From Sneathiella sp. (lineage in GTDB: Bacteria; Pseudomonadota; Alphaproteobacteria; Sneathiellales; Sneathiellaceae): a stretch of DNA of 59,162 bases. How positions within the stretch are numbered: position 1 is the stretch's first letter; every line of letters begins with the position of its first letter. The DNA is taken from the NCBI RefSeq assembly GCF_002694385.1, contig NZ_NZMB01000012.1, forward strand, positions 273,917-333,078, read 5' to 3'. The notes beneath the pieces are model-generated. The model saw only the letters and a list, made by a program, of their open reading frames with translations. It searched no databases and had not been told where the DNA came from. Of the stretch, positions 31,150 to 40,471 are shown piece after piece. The translations under genes and the position numbers were made by a program.

Positions 31150-32454
31150 TTAATTCCCAACCAGGAACATGGCGATTTCAGGGAATGTGATCAGCAGCAC
31201 GATGATCAGCAGCTCCATCAGAACAAACGGAAGGCAGCCCTTGAAGATTTCCCCGAGCGGCGCCTGCGGCACACTGCCCTTGACCACGAAAACATTGATC
31301 CCAACCGGCGGCGTGATACAGCCAAGCTCAACGGCTTTCACCACGATGATGCCGAACCAGATGGGATCATAGCCAAGCTGGAGAATGATCGGAAAGACGA
31401 TCGGCATGGTGATCAGGATCATGGAAATGCCGTCAACCAGCGCACCCAGCACCAGATAAATCAGAATGATCAGGCCAAAAACCGCATAGGTCGGCAAATC
31501 CATATGCACGATGTAATCGGCAACCACAGTCGGCAACTGGGACATATTGAGGGCAAGGCTGAACAGTCCGGCACCGATAATCAGCAGGAATATCGCCGAA
31601 GTGGCGGTCCCGGTCTCCCAGAGGCCTTCCTTAATGTTCCGCCACGCATTCTTGCGCGCCGCCACCATGATCAGGCTGAGAAAGGCGCCAAGTGCCGCCG
31701 CTTCCGTCGCTGTGGCGATGCCAAGGTAAATGGACCCCATGACAACTGCGAACAGCACCATGACTTCCCATGACCGGCCGAGGGCGACAAACCGTTCTTT
31801 CCAGGCGGCGGCCTGCACCCTGTCCCTGTCCATTCCGGCCAGCTCGGGCTTCATCTTGACCCAGATATAGATGCCAATCATATAGATGATCGCCGTCATG
31901 ATGCCGGGCACAATGGCGGCAACAAACAGCTTGACCAGCGATACTTCGGTGATGAAGGAATAGATCACCAGAATGCCACTTGGCGGGATCAGAACGCCGA
32001 GCGTCCCGCCTGCCGCGATGGACCCGCCAGCCAGGGAATATTGATATCCCCGCTTTATCATTTCAGGCAACGCCACCCGCGCCATTGTCGAGGCCGTCGC
32101 GACGCTGGAGCCGCACACCGCCGAAAAGGCGGCGCAGCCGAAAATCGTCGCCATGGCGAGGCCGCCGGGGATATGGCCGAGCCAGCGCTGGCCCGCCTCA
32201 AACGCCCGTTGCGAGAGATTGGCTGAAAAGGCCATATATCCCATGAACAGGAACAACGGCAGGACAGTGAAAGAGAAATGCGCCGTGAAGGAATAGGGGA
32301 AATTGGCGATCAGATATTCTGCGGCGCCCCAGGGACGCATTGCAAGGATGCCGACAAGCCCCGTCGTTCCAAGAGCAATGGCAATCGAAATACCCGACAA
32401 CAGCAGGATCAACATCATGCTGACCAGCAGGGTACCAATAAGCACAGGATCCAT
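31150..32454 (-). CDS. dctM: TRAP transporter large permease (DctM)
   Basis: A 434-residue membrane protein with about 12 helices. Family segments are LLLSGISIAIALGTTGLVGI, SFTVLPLFLFMGYMAF, ASTMARVALPEMIKRGYQYS, GTLGVLIPPSGILVIYS and VELGCITPPVGINVFVVKG. DctM forms the Na+-coupled channel of the tripartite ATP-independent uptake system for carboxylates. Its ATG immediately follows the TAG of dctQ with no gap. Confidence 0.95.
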   Translation of the reverse strand: MDPVLIGTLLVSMMLILLLSGISIAIALGTTGLVGILAMRPWGAAEYLIANFPYSFTAHFSFTVLPLFLFMGYMAFSANLSQRAFEAGQRWLGHIPGGLAMATIFGCAAFSAVCGSSVATASTMARVALPEMIKRGYQYSLAGGSIAAGGTLGVLIPPSGILVIYSFITEVSLVKLFVAAIVPGIMTAIIYMIGIYIWVKMKPELAGMDRDRVQAAAWKERFVALGRSWEVMVLFAVVMGSIYLGIATATEAAALGAFLSLIMVAARKNAWRNIKEGLWETGTATSAIFLLIIGAGLFSLALNMSQLPTVVADYIVHMDLPTYAVFGLIILIYLVLGALVDGISMILITMPIVFPIILQLGYDPIWFGIIVVKAVELGCITPPVGINVFVVKGSVPQAPLGEIFKGCLPFVLMELLIIVLLITFPEIAMFLVGN

Positions 32455-32976
32455 CTAGATACTCGCTTTCTCTTCTTCGTCCGGCTTTTCCGGCAGAACT
32501 CCGGCCGCACGAAGAAAATCGAAGAAAAACTGTAAAGTCAGGCAGACGAGACCGATCGCCAGAATGATACGCGACGGCCAGATCGGGAAAGCGATAACGC
32601 CATAGCTGGATTCACCGCTCAAGGTCATGGCGTGCGCGATATCGATGGTCAGCCAGGCCAGCAGGCCGCAGACAGCCGTTGACACCGCGGTTGCAATGAA
32701 ATTGGCCACGCGCAGCGGCCCGGGCGGGAGGAATCCCGTCACCAGATCAATGGAAAAATTATGCTTCTTCTGCTGCGCCGCGGCCATTCCGAGAAAAATG
32801 AGGCCGACCATGATCAGCACGGCAAGTTCGTTCCCTCCGGGGATCGGCTTGTTGAAAAAGCCACGGCCCACAACATCCGCCACAATGATCAGCATGGTCA
32901 GCAGCGTCAGAAAACCACTCGCCACGCCCAGCCGAAGAAGGAAGCGTTCGATGAACTCCACTATTCGTATCAGCAT
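32455..32976 (-). CDS. dctQ: TRAP transporter small permease (DctQ)
   Basis: A 173-residue protein with four helices. The typical features are GRGFFNKPIPGGNELAVLIM after helix 1-2, FLGMAAAQQKKHNFSIDLV, and IWPSRIILAIGLVCLTLQFF near the end. It forms the membrane complex with DctM. The gene starts 74 bp after the dctP stop. The acidic tail (PEKPDEEEKASI) is short and cytosolic. Confidence 0.93.
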   Translation of the reverse strand: MLIRIVEFIERFLLRLGVASGFLTLLTMLIIVADVVGRGFFNKPIPGGNELAVLIMVGLIFLGMAAAQQKKHNFSIDLVTGFLPPGPLRVANFIATAVSTAVCGLLAWLTIDIAHAMTLSGESSYGVIAFPIWPSRIILAIGLVCLTLQFFFDFLRAAGVLPEKPDEEEKASI

Positions 32977-33050
32977 GTTCAGCCCCTGTTAGATGCCAAA
33001 ATGCGAAAGAGACAGAATGCCTCTTTCGCGATTTATGTTATCCGGATGCG

Positions 33051-34154
33051 TCAGGAGCCGCACTCTTCCTGATAAATTTCCCAACCGTTTTTATAGGTTG
33101 AGGTGGCTTCATGCTTGCGGATGAGCGCGATGTAGTCATCCAGTACCTTGCTGGCATCGACATTGGCGGTCTTGGAGGCCCACTCAATCCAGCCATCTTT
33201 AATCTTGTCATAGGCAAGATCACGCACTTTCGCGGCTTCGGCGTCATCAAAGAGGTGGATCTTCACAGCGCCTTCCTTGGCGGCGATTTCACACAGCTGA
33301 AGCGCATTCTGGCGCACCTCGTCCTGGCGCATCTTGTTGTAGTGAACAATCATTTCCTCGGCGACGTCCGTCAGAATTTTCTGATGTTCCGGGCTGAGCT
33401 TGTTCCAGCGATCCAGGTTGATGGCAACGATATTGATGGCGTAAACACCCATGCGCCCGCCGTCAGAACCGTATTTAGACGCTTCCGCAAGGCCGCCCTT
33501 GACGGACGAATCAAAGGGGGAGGCCGTCATGGCGTCAACAACACCGCGCGCCATGCCTTCGAGGGCTTCCGGATAGGGCACCGAGACCGGCGTTGCCCCC
33601 AGCGCCTTCACCGTATCGGCGATGGAGAGAACAGCGCGAATTTTCAGGCCGTTATAGTCTTCCGCCTTGGTAATCGGCAGACGGGAATAGATCGTGTTGA
33701 CAGAATAGCCCCGCGCATAGAGCACCCGTGCATTGCGGCTTTCATATTCTTTACGCAACGCGTCATTGGTATAGAAAAGCTCCGTGAAGGCGCCGGTGAC
33801 GGCATCGCTGTCATTTGTGATGAACGGCAGGGTCACATTCGACAGGGGGTAATCATTGCGGTTATAGGCACTCGGCACCCCTGCGACAACATCCGCCGCG
33901 CCGCGTGACAGACCCGGATACAGGTCCGGACCGTTCAGCAGCGAGCTGCTGAAATAGCGTTCGAAAACGATTTCGCCATTGCTGCGTTTCTCGACCTCAT
34001 CCATGAACCAGATGTCCCCCTGGGAGGTCGTGTAGATTTCCGAGACGTAGTTTGCGTAAACAAGCGTCTCCTTTGCCTGGCTTGTGGCCGGGGCGCCGGT
34101 CGCGATGACGGCGACAAGCCCCAACGCGCCGACAATGAGCTTCGACATTTTCAT
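33051..34154 (-). CDS. dctP: TRAP transporter substrate-binding protein (DctP family)
   Basis: A 367-residue exported protein. The signal peptide spans about MKMSKLIVGALGLVAVIATG to ATSQA. The mature part has the DctP fold: QGDIWFMDEVEKRSNGEIVF, LPITKAEDYNGLKIRAVLS (the family segment with the carboxylate-binding Arg) and WNKLSPEHQKILTDVAEE. The ATG at 34154 has GGGAGA 7 nt upstream; the alternative at 34148 is also possible, while the frame to 34235 would bury the signal. The two cysteines of the mature protein are a Cys near residue 300 (LCEIAAKEG) and one near the C-terminus (EECGS). The ligand is likely the carboxylate degraded by this cluster. Confidence 0.93.
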   Translation of the reverse strand: MKMSKLIVGALGLVAVIATGAPATSQAKETLVYANYVSEIYTTSQGDIWFMDEVEKRSNGEIVFERYFSSSLLNGPDLYPGLSRGAADVVAGVPSAYNRNDYPLSNVTLPFITNDSDAVTGAFTELFYTNDALRKEYESRNARVLYARGYSVNTIYSRLPITKAEDYNGLKIRAVLSIADTVKALGATPVSVPYPEALEGMARGVVDAMTASPFDSSVKGGLAEASKYGSDGGRMGVYAINIVAINLDRWNKLSPEHQKILTDVAEEMIVHYNKMRQDEVRQNALQLCEIAAKEGAVKIHLFDDAEAAKVRDLAYDKIKDGWIEWASKTANVDASKVLDDYIALIRKHEATSTYKNGWEIYQEECGS

Positions 34155-34218
34155 GTGTGTTTCTCCCTTTATTTTTTGTGGGCGGACCCTATCGGCTGCC
34201 GTCAGAATTATTCCGAAT

Positions 34219-34233
34219 GGTAATTTTGCTACC
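34219..34233. promoter_or_regulatory. Short dyad upstream of dctP
   Basis: GGTA-ATTTTGC-TACC is a perfect 4-bp dyad 65 bp upstream of the dctP start codon. It is distinct from the tandem operator and might bind another regulator; such short dyads also occur by chance. Confidence 0.3.
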
Positions 34234-34269
34234 AAACATGTTGATTATTCCATATCATTGCGCGTATAG

Positions 34270-34304
34270 TCAACAGATGAAATAACTGTTCAACAAATGA
34301 ACAC
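34270..34304. promoter_or_regulatory. Tandem operator, probable IclR site B
   Basis: TCAACAGATGAA (34270-34281) and TCAACAAATGAA (34290-34301) are direct repeats 20 bp apart, the second inside the dyad TGTTCA-ACAAA-TGAACA. They lie between dctP (minus) and the Ltp-type gene (plus). The distal site continues ACAC as in the operator at 29603-29637. Confidence 0.65.
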
Positions 34305-34363
34305 AAATGATAAAATCCTGATGTACCGGAATTCCGGAAACAGGGCAGTAGCGAGGAAGCTTA

Positions 34364-35539
34364 ATGGTCAATAATAACAATCGCGCATGTATCGTCGGCA
34401 TCGGGGAAACCCCTTATCGGCGCTGGGGAACCGTGACGGAGGAAAGCGAGTTCAGCCTTGCCTGCAAAGCCATCATGGCGGCGGCGGAGGACGCCGGTCT
34501 GCCGCTCAGTGAAATTGACGGATTCGCGGCCCATTCCGATGACCGGAACGATCCCGCCCGGCTTGAGGTGACGCTCGGCATCAAGCAGCTTCGTCTTGCC
34601 TCCATGGTCTGGGGCGGCGGCGGCGGCGGCGCCTGCGCCTCTCTTTCCAATGCGGTGGCCGCCGTCGAAAACGGCTCTGCCAATTATGTCGTCGTCCTGC
34701 GGGCGCTGTGTCAGGGGCAGCAATTCCGCTACGGACAGTTCCACGAATGGAGCGCGCATCAGAAGTTTTCCTCCCCTTACGGGCTTTTTTCTCCGCCAGG
34801 TCAGGCGGCCATGACTTTTCGCCGATATGTGCACCTGTATCAGCTTGAAGAAGAGCAGCTCGCGCGGGTCCCTCTCGCCTGCCGGGCCAATGCAAACCGG
34901 AATCCCAATGCCGTGATGTATAACAAGCCGCTTGACCTGGAAACCTATCTCAACGGCCGCATGATCGCCGAACCGTATCGCGTTTATGACTGCTGCCTGG
35001 AAACGGATGGCGCCTGCGCCCTGATCGTCACCACCCGGGAACGGGCCGCTGATCTCAAGGGCAAACCGGCGCATGTCCTCTCCGTCGGGCAGGGCGGCGA
35101 TGGCCGCTGGGGCACCGGCAACTTCGGCAATTACAATATGCCCGACGATATCTTCTCCCTCGGGCCGCAGCGCGGCCTCGCCAATGAGCTGTTCGCCAAG
35201 GCCGGGGTGAACCGCGATGATGTGGATGTCGCCCAGATTTATGATGCCTTCAGCGGCAGCGTCTTCACGACGCTGGAAGCGTTCGGCTTCTGCGGGGAGG
35301 GTGAGGCTGGCGCCTATATAGATGACGGCAACATTGATGCGGGCGGGTCTCTGCCCATCAACACATCGGGCGGCCTGTTGTCGGAGGCCTATGTCCATGG
35401 CCTCAACCTGCTGGTCGAGGGCGTGAAACAGGTTCGCGGTATCTCGACGTCGCAGGTCAAGGACGCCAAAGTGTGCCTTGTCACGGCCGCGCCGGTCACA
35501 CCGTCCAGCGCAACCATTCTCGGCAGCGAACCAAACTAG
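34364..35539 (+). CDS. SCP2-thiolase-like (Ltp-type) protein, copy 2
   Basis: A 391-residue paralogue of the 28334-29503 product: CIVGIGETPYRRWG at the start, MVWGGGGGGACASLSNAVAA, QIYDAFSGSVFTTLEAFGFC and NTSGGLLSEAYVHGLNLLVE. The His that thiolases use (GH) is Leu here (GGLLSEAY), and the Cys is displaced relative to copy 1, so classical thiolysis is unlikely. The conserved Tyr residues support a retro-aldolase-type reaction. It is transcribed divergently from the TRAP operon that carries its likely DUF35 partner. The deacylase follows 35 bp downstream. Confidence 0.85.
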   Translation: MVNNNNRACIVGIGETPYRRWGTVTEESEFSLACKAIMAAAEDAGLPLSEIDGFAAHSDDRNDPARLEVTLGIKQLRLASMVWGGGGGGACASLSNAVAAVENGSANYVVVLRALCQGQQFRYGQFHEWSAHQKFSSPYGLFSPPGQAAMTFRRYVHLYQLEEEQLARVPLACRANANRNPNAVMYNKPLDLETYLNGRMIAEPYRVYDCCLETDGACALIVTTRERAADLKGKPAHVLSVGQGGDGRWGTGNFGNYNMPDDIFSLGPQRGLANELFAKAGVNRDDVDVAQIYDAFSGSVFTTLEAFGFCGEGEAGAYIDDGNIDAGGSLPINTSGGLLSEAYVHGLNLLVEGVKQVRGISTSQVKDAKVCLVTAAPVTPSSATILGSEPN

Positions 35540-35574
35540 AAGAAGTCAGCCGGGCATATAAAGGAGATTGTCAC

Positions 35575-37302
35575 ATGCATTATGATATCATCATCCGAAA
35601 CGGATCTGTCGCGGATGGGCGCGGCGGAGAACCCTTTCAGGCCGATGTCGCCATTCTGGACGGGAAAATTGCGTCCGTCGGCACGGTTGACGGAACCGCC
35701 GATGAGATCATTGATGCCAGCGGCAAGCTGGTCACGCCCGGTTTCGTCGACATCCATACGCATTATGACGCGCAGGCTACCTGGGCGGAACGGCTGACCC
35801 CCTCCTCCGCCCATGGCGTGACGACGGCGGTCATGGGCAACTGCGGGGTCGGTTTCGCGCCCTGCCGCCCGGACGACCATGACAATCTCATCCGTCTGAT
35901 GGAAGGGGTGGAGGATATCCCCGGCGTGGTGATGGCGGAGGGGATCCCGTGGAAATGGGAATCCTTCCCCGAATTTCTCGATTTCCTGGGCGCGCGACAA
36001 TATGACATGGACATCGGCGCCTATATCCCCCACGCGCCGCTGCGTGTCTATACCATGGGGCAGCGCGGCCTCAATCGGGAACCGGCCAACGCCGATGATC
36101 TTGCGAAAATGTCCAACATTGTCTCGGAGGCGATGGAAGCGGGCGCGATGGGTTTCTCCACCTCCCGCAGTCTCAACCACCGCTCCAGCGACCAGAATCT
36201 GATGCCCGGCATTTCCGCTTCCGAAAGCGAGCTTATGGCCATCGCGGGCGGTATCCGCAATTCAAAAAAGGGGCTGCTGCAGTTCATCACCGAATTCACG
36301 GAGGCCGAGACCGATTTCGCCATGCTGCGCCGGGTGACGGAAAAGTCGGGCGTGCCCATGACTTTCTCGCTCTCGCAACGCAGCGCCACCCCGACCTTAT
36401 GGCAGAAAATCCTCGAACTTACCGCAGAGGCCAATGAAGCGGGCGTCGAGATCATGCCGCAAGTCTATTGCCGTCCCATCGGCCTGCTGCTGGGTCACAA
36501 GCTGCATTATAATTTCTTCTCCTTCTCGCCAAGCTATGTGGCGATCAAGGACCTTCCGGCAGACGAGCGACTTGAAAAAATGCACGATCCGGCGATCCGC
36601 CGCAAGATTATCAGTGAATTCCCGGCCGATGCCGCCGATTCCGTCATCAACCGCTCGCTGGTTGACCTCGCGAATATCTATCTGATGAAAGATGGCTTCG
36701 ATTATTCGCCAAAGCCGAAGGACAGCCTCGCGTCCCTTGCCGCGCAGAAGGGTATGCCGCTGGCGGAGCTGGCCTATGACCTGCTGATCGAGAAGGGCGG
36801 GGAGAATGTCTTCTACGCCCCGGCCCTTAATTTCGCCGACAAGAATCTGAAGGCCGTCGAAGCAATGCTGAAGCATCCGAACACGCTGTTCGGCCTTGGC
36901 GATGGCGGCGCGCATGTGGGCATCATCTGCGATGCCAGCGGCCAGACTTTCATGCTGCAACACTGGGCCAACGAAAAGACGGAGGGGCATATTCCCATCG
37001 GCCAGATCATCAAGAGCCTGTCCCATGATAATGCCCGGGCGATGCATTTACATGATCGCGGCGTCATCGCGACAGGCTACCGCGCCGATATCAATGTCAT
37101 TGATCTCGACGCCCTGAAGCTTCATCGGCCAGAGATGTGTTACGACCTGCCGCTTGGCAGCGGCCGCCTTGTGCAGCGGGCCGATGGCTATGCGGCCACT
37201 CTCGTTGCCGGTGAAATCACTTATCGGAACGGGGAGCCCACGGGTCGGCTGCCCGGCCGCCTGGTCCGCGGCGCGCAGGACGCGCCCGCTCTCTCCGCCT
37301 GA
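35575..37302 (+). CDS. N-acyl-D-amino-acid deacylase-like amidohydrolase
   Basis: A 575-residue metal-dependent hydrolase of the D-aminoacylase group (amidohydrolase family 3). [18 protein letters not shown] gives H61 and H63. The middle part holds [19 protein letters not shown] and [32 protein letters not shown] contains the catalytic Asp, and the C-terminal strand domain follows ([35 protein letters not shown]). The ATG at 35575 has AAGGAGA upstream; the ORF is open further 5' into the Ltp gene. It may release an acyl group from an N-acyl compound that feeds the acyl-CoA pathway; this is inference from position. Confidence 0.9.
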   Translation: MHYDIIIRNGSVADGRGGEPFQADVAILDGKIASVGTVDGTADEIIDASGKLVTPGFVDIHTHYDAQATWAERLTPSSAHGVTTAVMGNCGVGFAPCRPDDHDNLIRLMEGVEDIPGVVMAEGIPWKWESFPEFLDFLGARQYDMDIGAYIPHAPLRVYTMGQRGLNREPANADDLAKMSNIVSEAMEAGAMGFSTSRSLNHRSSDQNLMPGISASESELMAIAGGIRNSKKGLLQFITEFTEAETDFAMLRRVTEKSGVPMTFSLSQRSATPTLWQKILELTAEANEAGVEIMPQVYCRPIGLLLGHKLHYNFFSFSPSYVAIKDLPADERLEKMHDPAIRRKIISEFPADAADSVINRSLVDLANIYLMKDGFDYSPKPKDSLASLAAQKGMPLAELAYDLLIEKGGENVFYAPALNFADKNLKAVEAMLKHPNTLFGLGDGGAHVGIICDASGQTFMLQHWANEKTEGHIPIGQIIKSLSHDNARAMHLHDRGVIATGYRADINVIDLDALKLHRPEMCYDLPLGSGRLVQRADGYAATLVAGEITYRNGEPTGRLPGRLVRGAQDAPALSA

Positions 37303-37349
37303 CGGAACACCCGTCGCAGACACCACGGCGTGAGAACATCTGCTCTTAT

Positions 37350-37377
37350 GCCGTTTGCATTTGCGGCGGCCTTTTTT
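37350..37377 (+). terminator. Possible terminator after the deacylase
   Basis: GCCG (37350-37353) and CGGC (37364-37367) can pair, followed by GG-C and TTTTTT at 37372-37377. The stem is short; the T-tract in GC-rich DNA is the stronger evidence. Confidence 0.4.
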
Positions 37378-37583
37378 ATCCGCTATTCCGGTCAGGCCCC
37401 GATCTTTGGGTATTCTTAACCCATTGCTGTTATCTGTTGTCCTGATCGGTGCGGCTTGATCCTTTGCCATGAATAGGGTAGGAGATTCGGCGCTGCCCGC
37501 CGGGATGCCCGTCACCCCGGCCCCTGTCATGAAACAAGACCGGTCGAATTGCATGAAACCGGCATGAGGAAAGTCCAACGGAA

Positions 37584-38468
37584 ATGCAGACCTTTGCCCT
37601 TACCGTCAAATGCCGGACGACGCGCGGCATCGTTGCGGCCATTTCCGGCTTTCTTGCGGACAATGGATGCAACATCACCGACAGCGCCCAGTTCGACGAT
37701 CAGGAAACCGGCAATTTCTTCATGCGTATCAGCTTCCAGAGCGAGACGGGCGCGAGCCTCGCCGCGTTGCAGGACGGCTTTTCCGTCATCGGCGACAGCT
37801 TCAAAATGGAATATGATTTCCATGACGAGGCGGAGAAAATGAAGGTCGTCATCATGGTATCGCGCTTCGGCCATTGCCTGAACGACCTGCTGTACCGCTG
37901 GCGTATCGGCGCGCTGCCCATTGATATCGTGGCGGTCATCTCCAACCATCTCGATTACCAGAAGCTGGTGGTCAATCATGATATCCCCTTCCATCTCATC
38001 CGGGTCACGAAGGAGAACAAGGCGGAAGCCGAAGCCGCGCAGATGGCGGTGGTTGAGGAAACCGGCGCGGAACTCATCGTGCTCGCCCGTTACATGCAGA
38101 TCCTGTCCGATGACATGTGCCGCAAAATGCCGGGCCGCATCATCAATATCCATCATTCCTTCCTGCCGAGCTTCAAGGGCGCGAACCCTTACAAGCAGGC
38201 GTTTGAGCGGGGCGTCAAGCTGATCGGCGCCACCTCCCATTACGTGACCGGAGACCTTGACGAAGGGCCGATCATCGAACAGGACATCATCCGCGTCAGC
38301 CATGCGCAAAGCCCGGCCGATTACGTCAGCCTCGGCCGCGATGTGGAAAGCCAGGTCCTGTCCCGCGCCATCCATGCGCATATTCACCGGCGGGTGTTTA
38401 TCAATGGCAACAAGACCGTCGTTTTCCCGGCAAGTCCGGGCAGCTATGCCTCCGAACGGATGGGCTGA
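37584..38468 (+). CDS. purU: Formyltetrahydrofolate deformylase
   Basis: A 294-residue enzyme that hydrolyses 10-formyl-THF to THF and formate, balancing one-carbon pools. An N-terminal ACT domain (1-85: TFALTVKCRTTRGIVAAISG) is followed by a formyltransferase fold. This has RYMQILSDDMCRKMPGRIIN, the catalytic His in NIHHSFLPSFKGANPY and the Asp in HYVTGDLDEGPIIEQD. These distinguish PurU from GART. The ATG at 37584 starts the ACT domain directly. It stands alone, 281 bp after the deacylase gene. Confidence 0.97.
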   Translation: MQTFALTVKCRTTRGIVAAISGFLADNGCNITDSAQFDDQETGNFFMRISFQSETGASLAALQDGFSVIGDSFKMEYDFHDEAEKMKVVIMVSRFGHCLNDLLYRWRIGALPIDIVAVISNHLDYQKLVVNHDIPFHLIRVTKENKAEAEAAQMAVVEETGAELIVLARYMQILSDDMCRKMPGRIINIHHSFLPSFKGANPYKQAFERGVKLIGATSHYVTGDLDEGPIIEQDIIRVSHAQSPADYVSLGRDVESQVLSRAIHAHIHRRVFINGNKTVVFPASPGSYASERMG

Positions 38469-38528
38469 GCCCAGACGGCCCCCTGCCAGGCACTCTTTCT
38501 TTGACGTAACCGCCAATTCTTCGTAGGT

Positions 38529-39410
38529 ATGGGGCGAATAACCATCAATTTGCGGGAAGAAACTGTGACCGGTTCCGAAGCCGTGGCAGGCAAGAACACA
38601 ACCCTTAGGAAGCTCCGGCCGATCTGGCTCAATCTCGCCCTGATGGCGGCGTCCCTGATCCTGCTCGCCATTCTCATCTTCGCCCTGTTTTTTCCCGATG
38701 GCACGCTCGGGCAGGTGGCGCGGGGCGGCGGCAAGGCCCTGCCGCTGCTGCTGTTCACGCTCCTCGTGGCGGCGGTTATTTTTTACGCCTTTGGCGGCAT
38801 CAATATTGTCAAGACCATCAAGCACCGGGGGAAGGCCAGCTATCGCCGCGAAGAGACGGAAGGCCGCCTGCAGATTTATCATACCACCCCGACCCGGATA
38901 TCGCTGGTGACGCTGCTGTTCCCGCTGGTCACGGGCGCGAGCTGCTACTTGCTGATTTCCTTTCTCGCCCTTGGTCAGGAAGCGGGCTCCAATTGGGCCT
39001 CGCTTTATTCTCTGGTGGGTTTTACCATCCTGCTGATCGCGATTGTCGTCACGCTCTGCTGTATCCTTCCGGGCGCGCGATATCGCAAACCCGCCGTCAT
39101 TGCCATTACGCCCCATGCGGTCGAGACCGAGGATATGCGCCTGTCTTTCGAGGATATTTCCGGTTTTGACATGATCTGCATCACCGGGATTGAGGAAACA
39201 TCCGAACCGATTCGAGGACGCGAAGAGGGGATCGCCGACGCGGTTGTGTCAGACCACGGGCTCACGGGGCGGATGGCGGCGCGCAATTTCATGATCCGCG
39301 CCCACCGGGAAGACGGGATGGACGCCCTTCCCCTTGCCGGCGGCCTGACCGAAGACTGCGCCCGCCGCCTGCTCGATGATATTGTCCAGGTGACCGGCAA
39401 AACCGACTGA
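38529..39410 (+). CDS. Membrane protein of unknown function
   Basis: A 293-residue protein with four hydrophobic helices in two hairpins: about 33-55 (LNLALMAASLILLAILIFAL), 70-92, 123-147 and 158-178. A cytosolic C-terminal domain of about 110 residues follows (KPAVIAITPHAVETEDMRLS...), which has a PH-like look with short strands. No catalytic motif. It converges with the LysR gene 30 bp away. A link to purU is not evident. The start could also be M13-16 codons later, since the first 25 residues are hydrophilic and poorly constrained. Confidence 0.7.
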   Translation: MGRITINLREETVTGSEAVAGKNTTLRKLRPIWLNLALMAASLILLAILIFALFFPDGTLGQVARGGGKALPLLLFTLLVAAVIFYAFGGINIVKTIKHRGKASYRREETEGRLQIYHTTPTRISLVTLLFPLVTGASCYLLISFLALGQEAGSNWASLYSLVGFTILLIAIVVTLCCILPGARYRKPAVIAITPHAVETEDMRLSFEDISGFDMICITGIEETSEPIRGREEGIADAVVSDHGLTGRMAARNFMIRAHREDGMDALPLAGGLTEDCARRLLDDIVQVTGKTD

Positions 39411-39440
39411 CAGCAAAGCCCTGATCCGGCGCCCGGCCGG

Positions 39441-40346
39441 TTATTCCGGATAGGCGAAGCCCTCCAGCGCCGTGGCAATCTGCACGGCGAAACGCGCTGA
39501 GGCCACGGGCAGGGTGCGTCCGCGTTTTTGCCCGAGAATCAGATTCCCCGGCTGAAGATCCTTATCCGATATTTTCCGAAATACCAGGCCATCCCCCGCC
39601 TGATCCCGAAGGCCGATGGGAATCTGAAAGCCGATCACATTTTCATGCCGCACATAGTGGCGGATCAGCTCGAAGCTCTCCGTTTCGACCACCGGCGTCA
39701 ATTTCCGCAAATTGCGCCGGGCCGCATTATCCAGCAGATAGCGCACGCCATATTCCGCCGTGGGGGCGATATGCGGCCATTCAAGGCAGTCGCGCAGGCG
39801 GATTTCCTTTTTCTGCGCCAGCGGATGCCCCGCCTGCAGTATGGCGCAGACGGGCTGCGGCACAATCTGGATAACCTCGAAATCAACGAGATAGAGCGGC
39901 TCGAACACCAGCGCCAGATCACTGGAATAGCTGGCGAGCTCCTGTTCCGCCTCGGTCCGGTCGCGGACATTGACCGCAAAGCTGACCCCCGGATGCTCGG
40001 CCCGGTATTCGGCAATCTGCTGCGGCAGGAAATAGGGCAGCAGCGCCTGCGAACAGGCAATCGACACATGCCCGCGCCGCACACCGGAAAGATCCGCCAC
40101 CTGCCCCTGCACCCGCGACAGATCCGACTGCATCACCCGGTAATGATGCAGCAGCAACTCCCCCGCCGGGTTGAGCCGCACCCCGCCCGGGACGCGTTCG
40201 AAGATCGCCGCGCCGAAATCCTCCTCAAAGCGGATAATCCGCCGGGTGAGTGCCGAGGCCGTGAGGTTCATATCCTCCGCCGCGCGCCGTATAGAGCCCG
40301 CCCGCGCCACCGCTTCGATAAGCTGAAAGGTCAGTAAGTGTCTCAT
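39441..40346 (-). CDS. LysR-family transcription regulator
   Basis: A 301-residue LTTR. The N-terminal HTH is RHLLTFQLIEAVARAGSIRRAAEDMNLTASALTRRI, followed by the linker helix and a ligand-binding domain (RRGHVSIACSQALLPYFLPQ, PGVSFAVNVRDRTEAEQELAS). It is divergent from the peptide ABC importer/allophanate hydrolase operon and most likely regulates it. Putative binding dyads lie in the 125-bp intergenic region. Confidence 0.94.
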   Translation of the reverse strand: MRHLLTFQLIEAVARAGSIRRAAEDMNLTASALTRRIIRFEEDFGAAIFERVPGGVRLNPAGELLLHHYRVMQSDLSRVQGQVADLSGVRRGHVSIACSQALLPYFLPQQIAEYRAEHPGVSFAVNVRDRTEAEQELASYSSDLALVFEPLYLVDFEVIQIVPQPVCAILQAGHPLAQKKEIRLRDCLEWPHIAPTAEYGVRYLLDNAARRNLRKLTPVVETESFELIRHYVRHENVIGFQIPIGLRDQAGDGLVFRKISDKDLQPGNLILGQKRGRTLPVASARFAVQIATALEGFAYPE

Positions 40347-40389
40347 AAATATCGACTTCTTGTTGCGCGGTGCATTTTTTGAACCGGAT

Positions 40390-40426
40390 TGCTGAAATCT
40401 TAGCAGTTTTATGTACCGTAAAACAT
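40390..40426. promoter_or_regulatory. Dyads between lysR and the ABC operon
   Basis: TGCT-N8-AGCA (40390-40405) and ATGT-N8-ACAT (40411-40426) are two dyads with centres 21 bp apart. The arrangement (a recognition and an activation site on one face) fits LysR-type control; both arms are short, so this is moderate evidence. Confidence 0.5.
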
Positions 40427-40471
40427 CCTATGCTGGCCTGCAATTGAATTCACGTTGCGAAAGGGCACAAC

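Noticed and set aside
37527-39116. 529-codon minus-strand frame over purU
   Set aside because: It is a long GC-rich shadow antisense to purU and the membrane-protein gene, with no domain.
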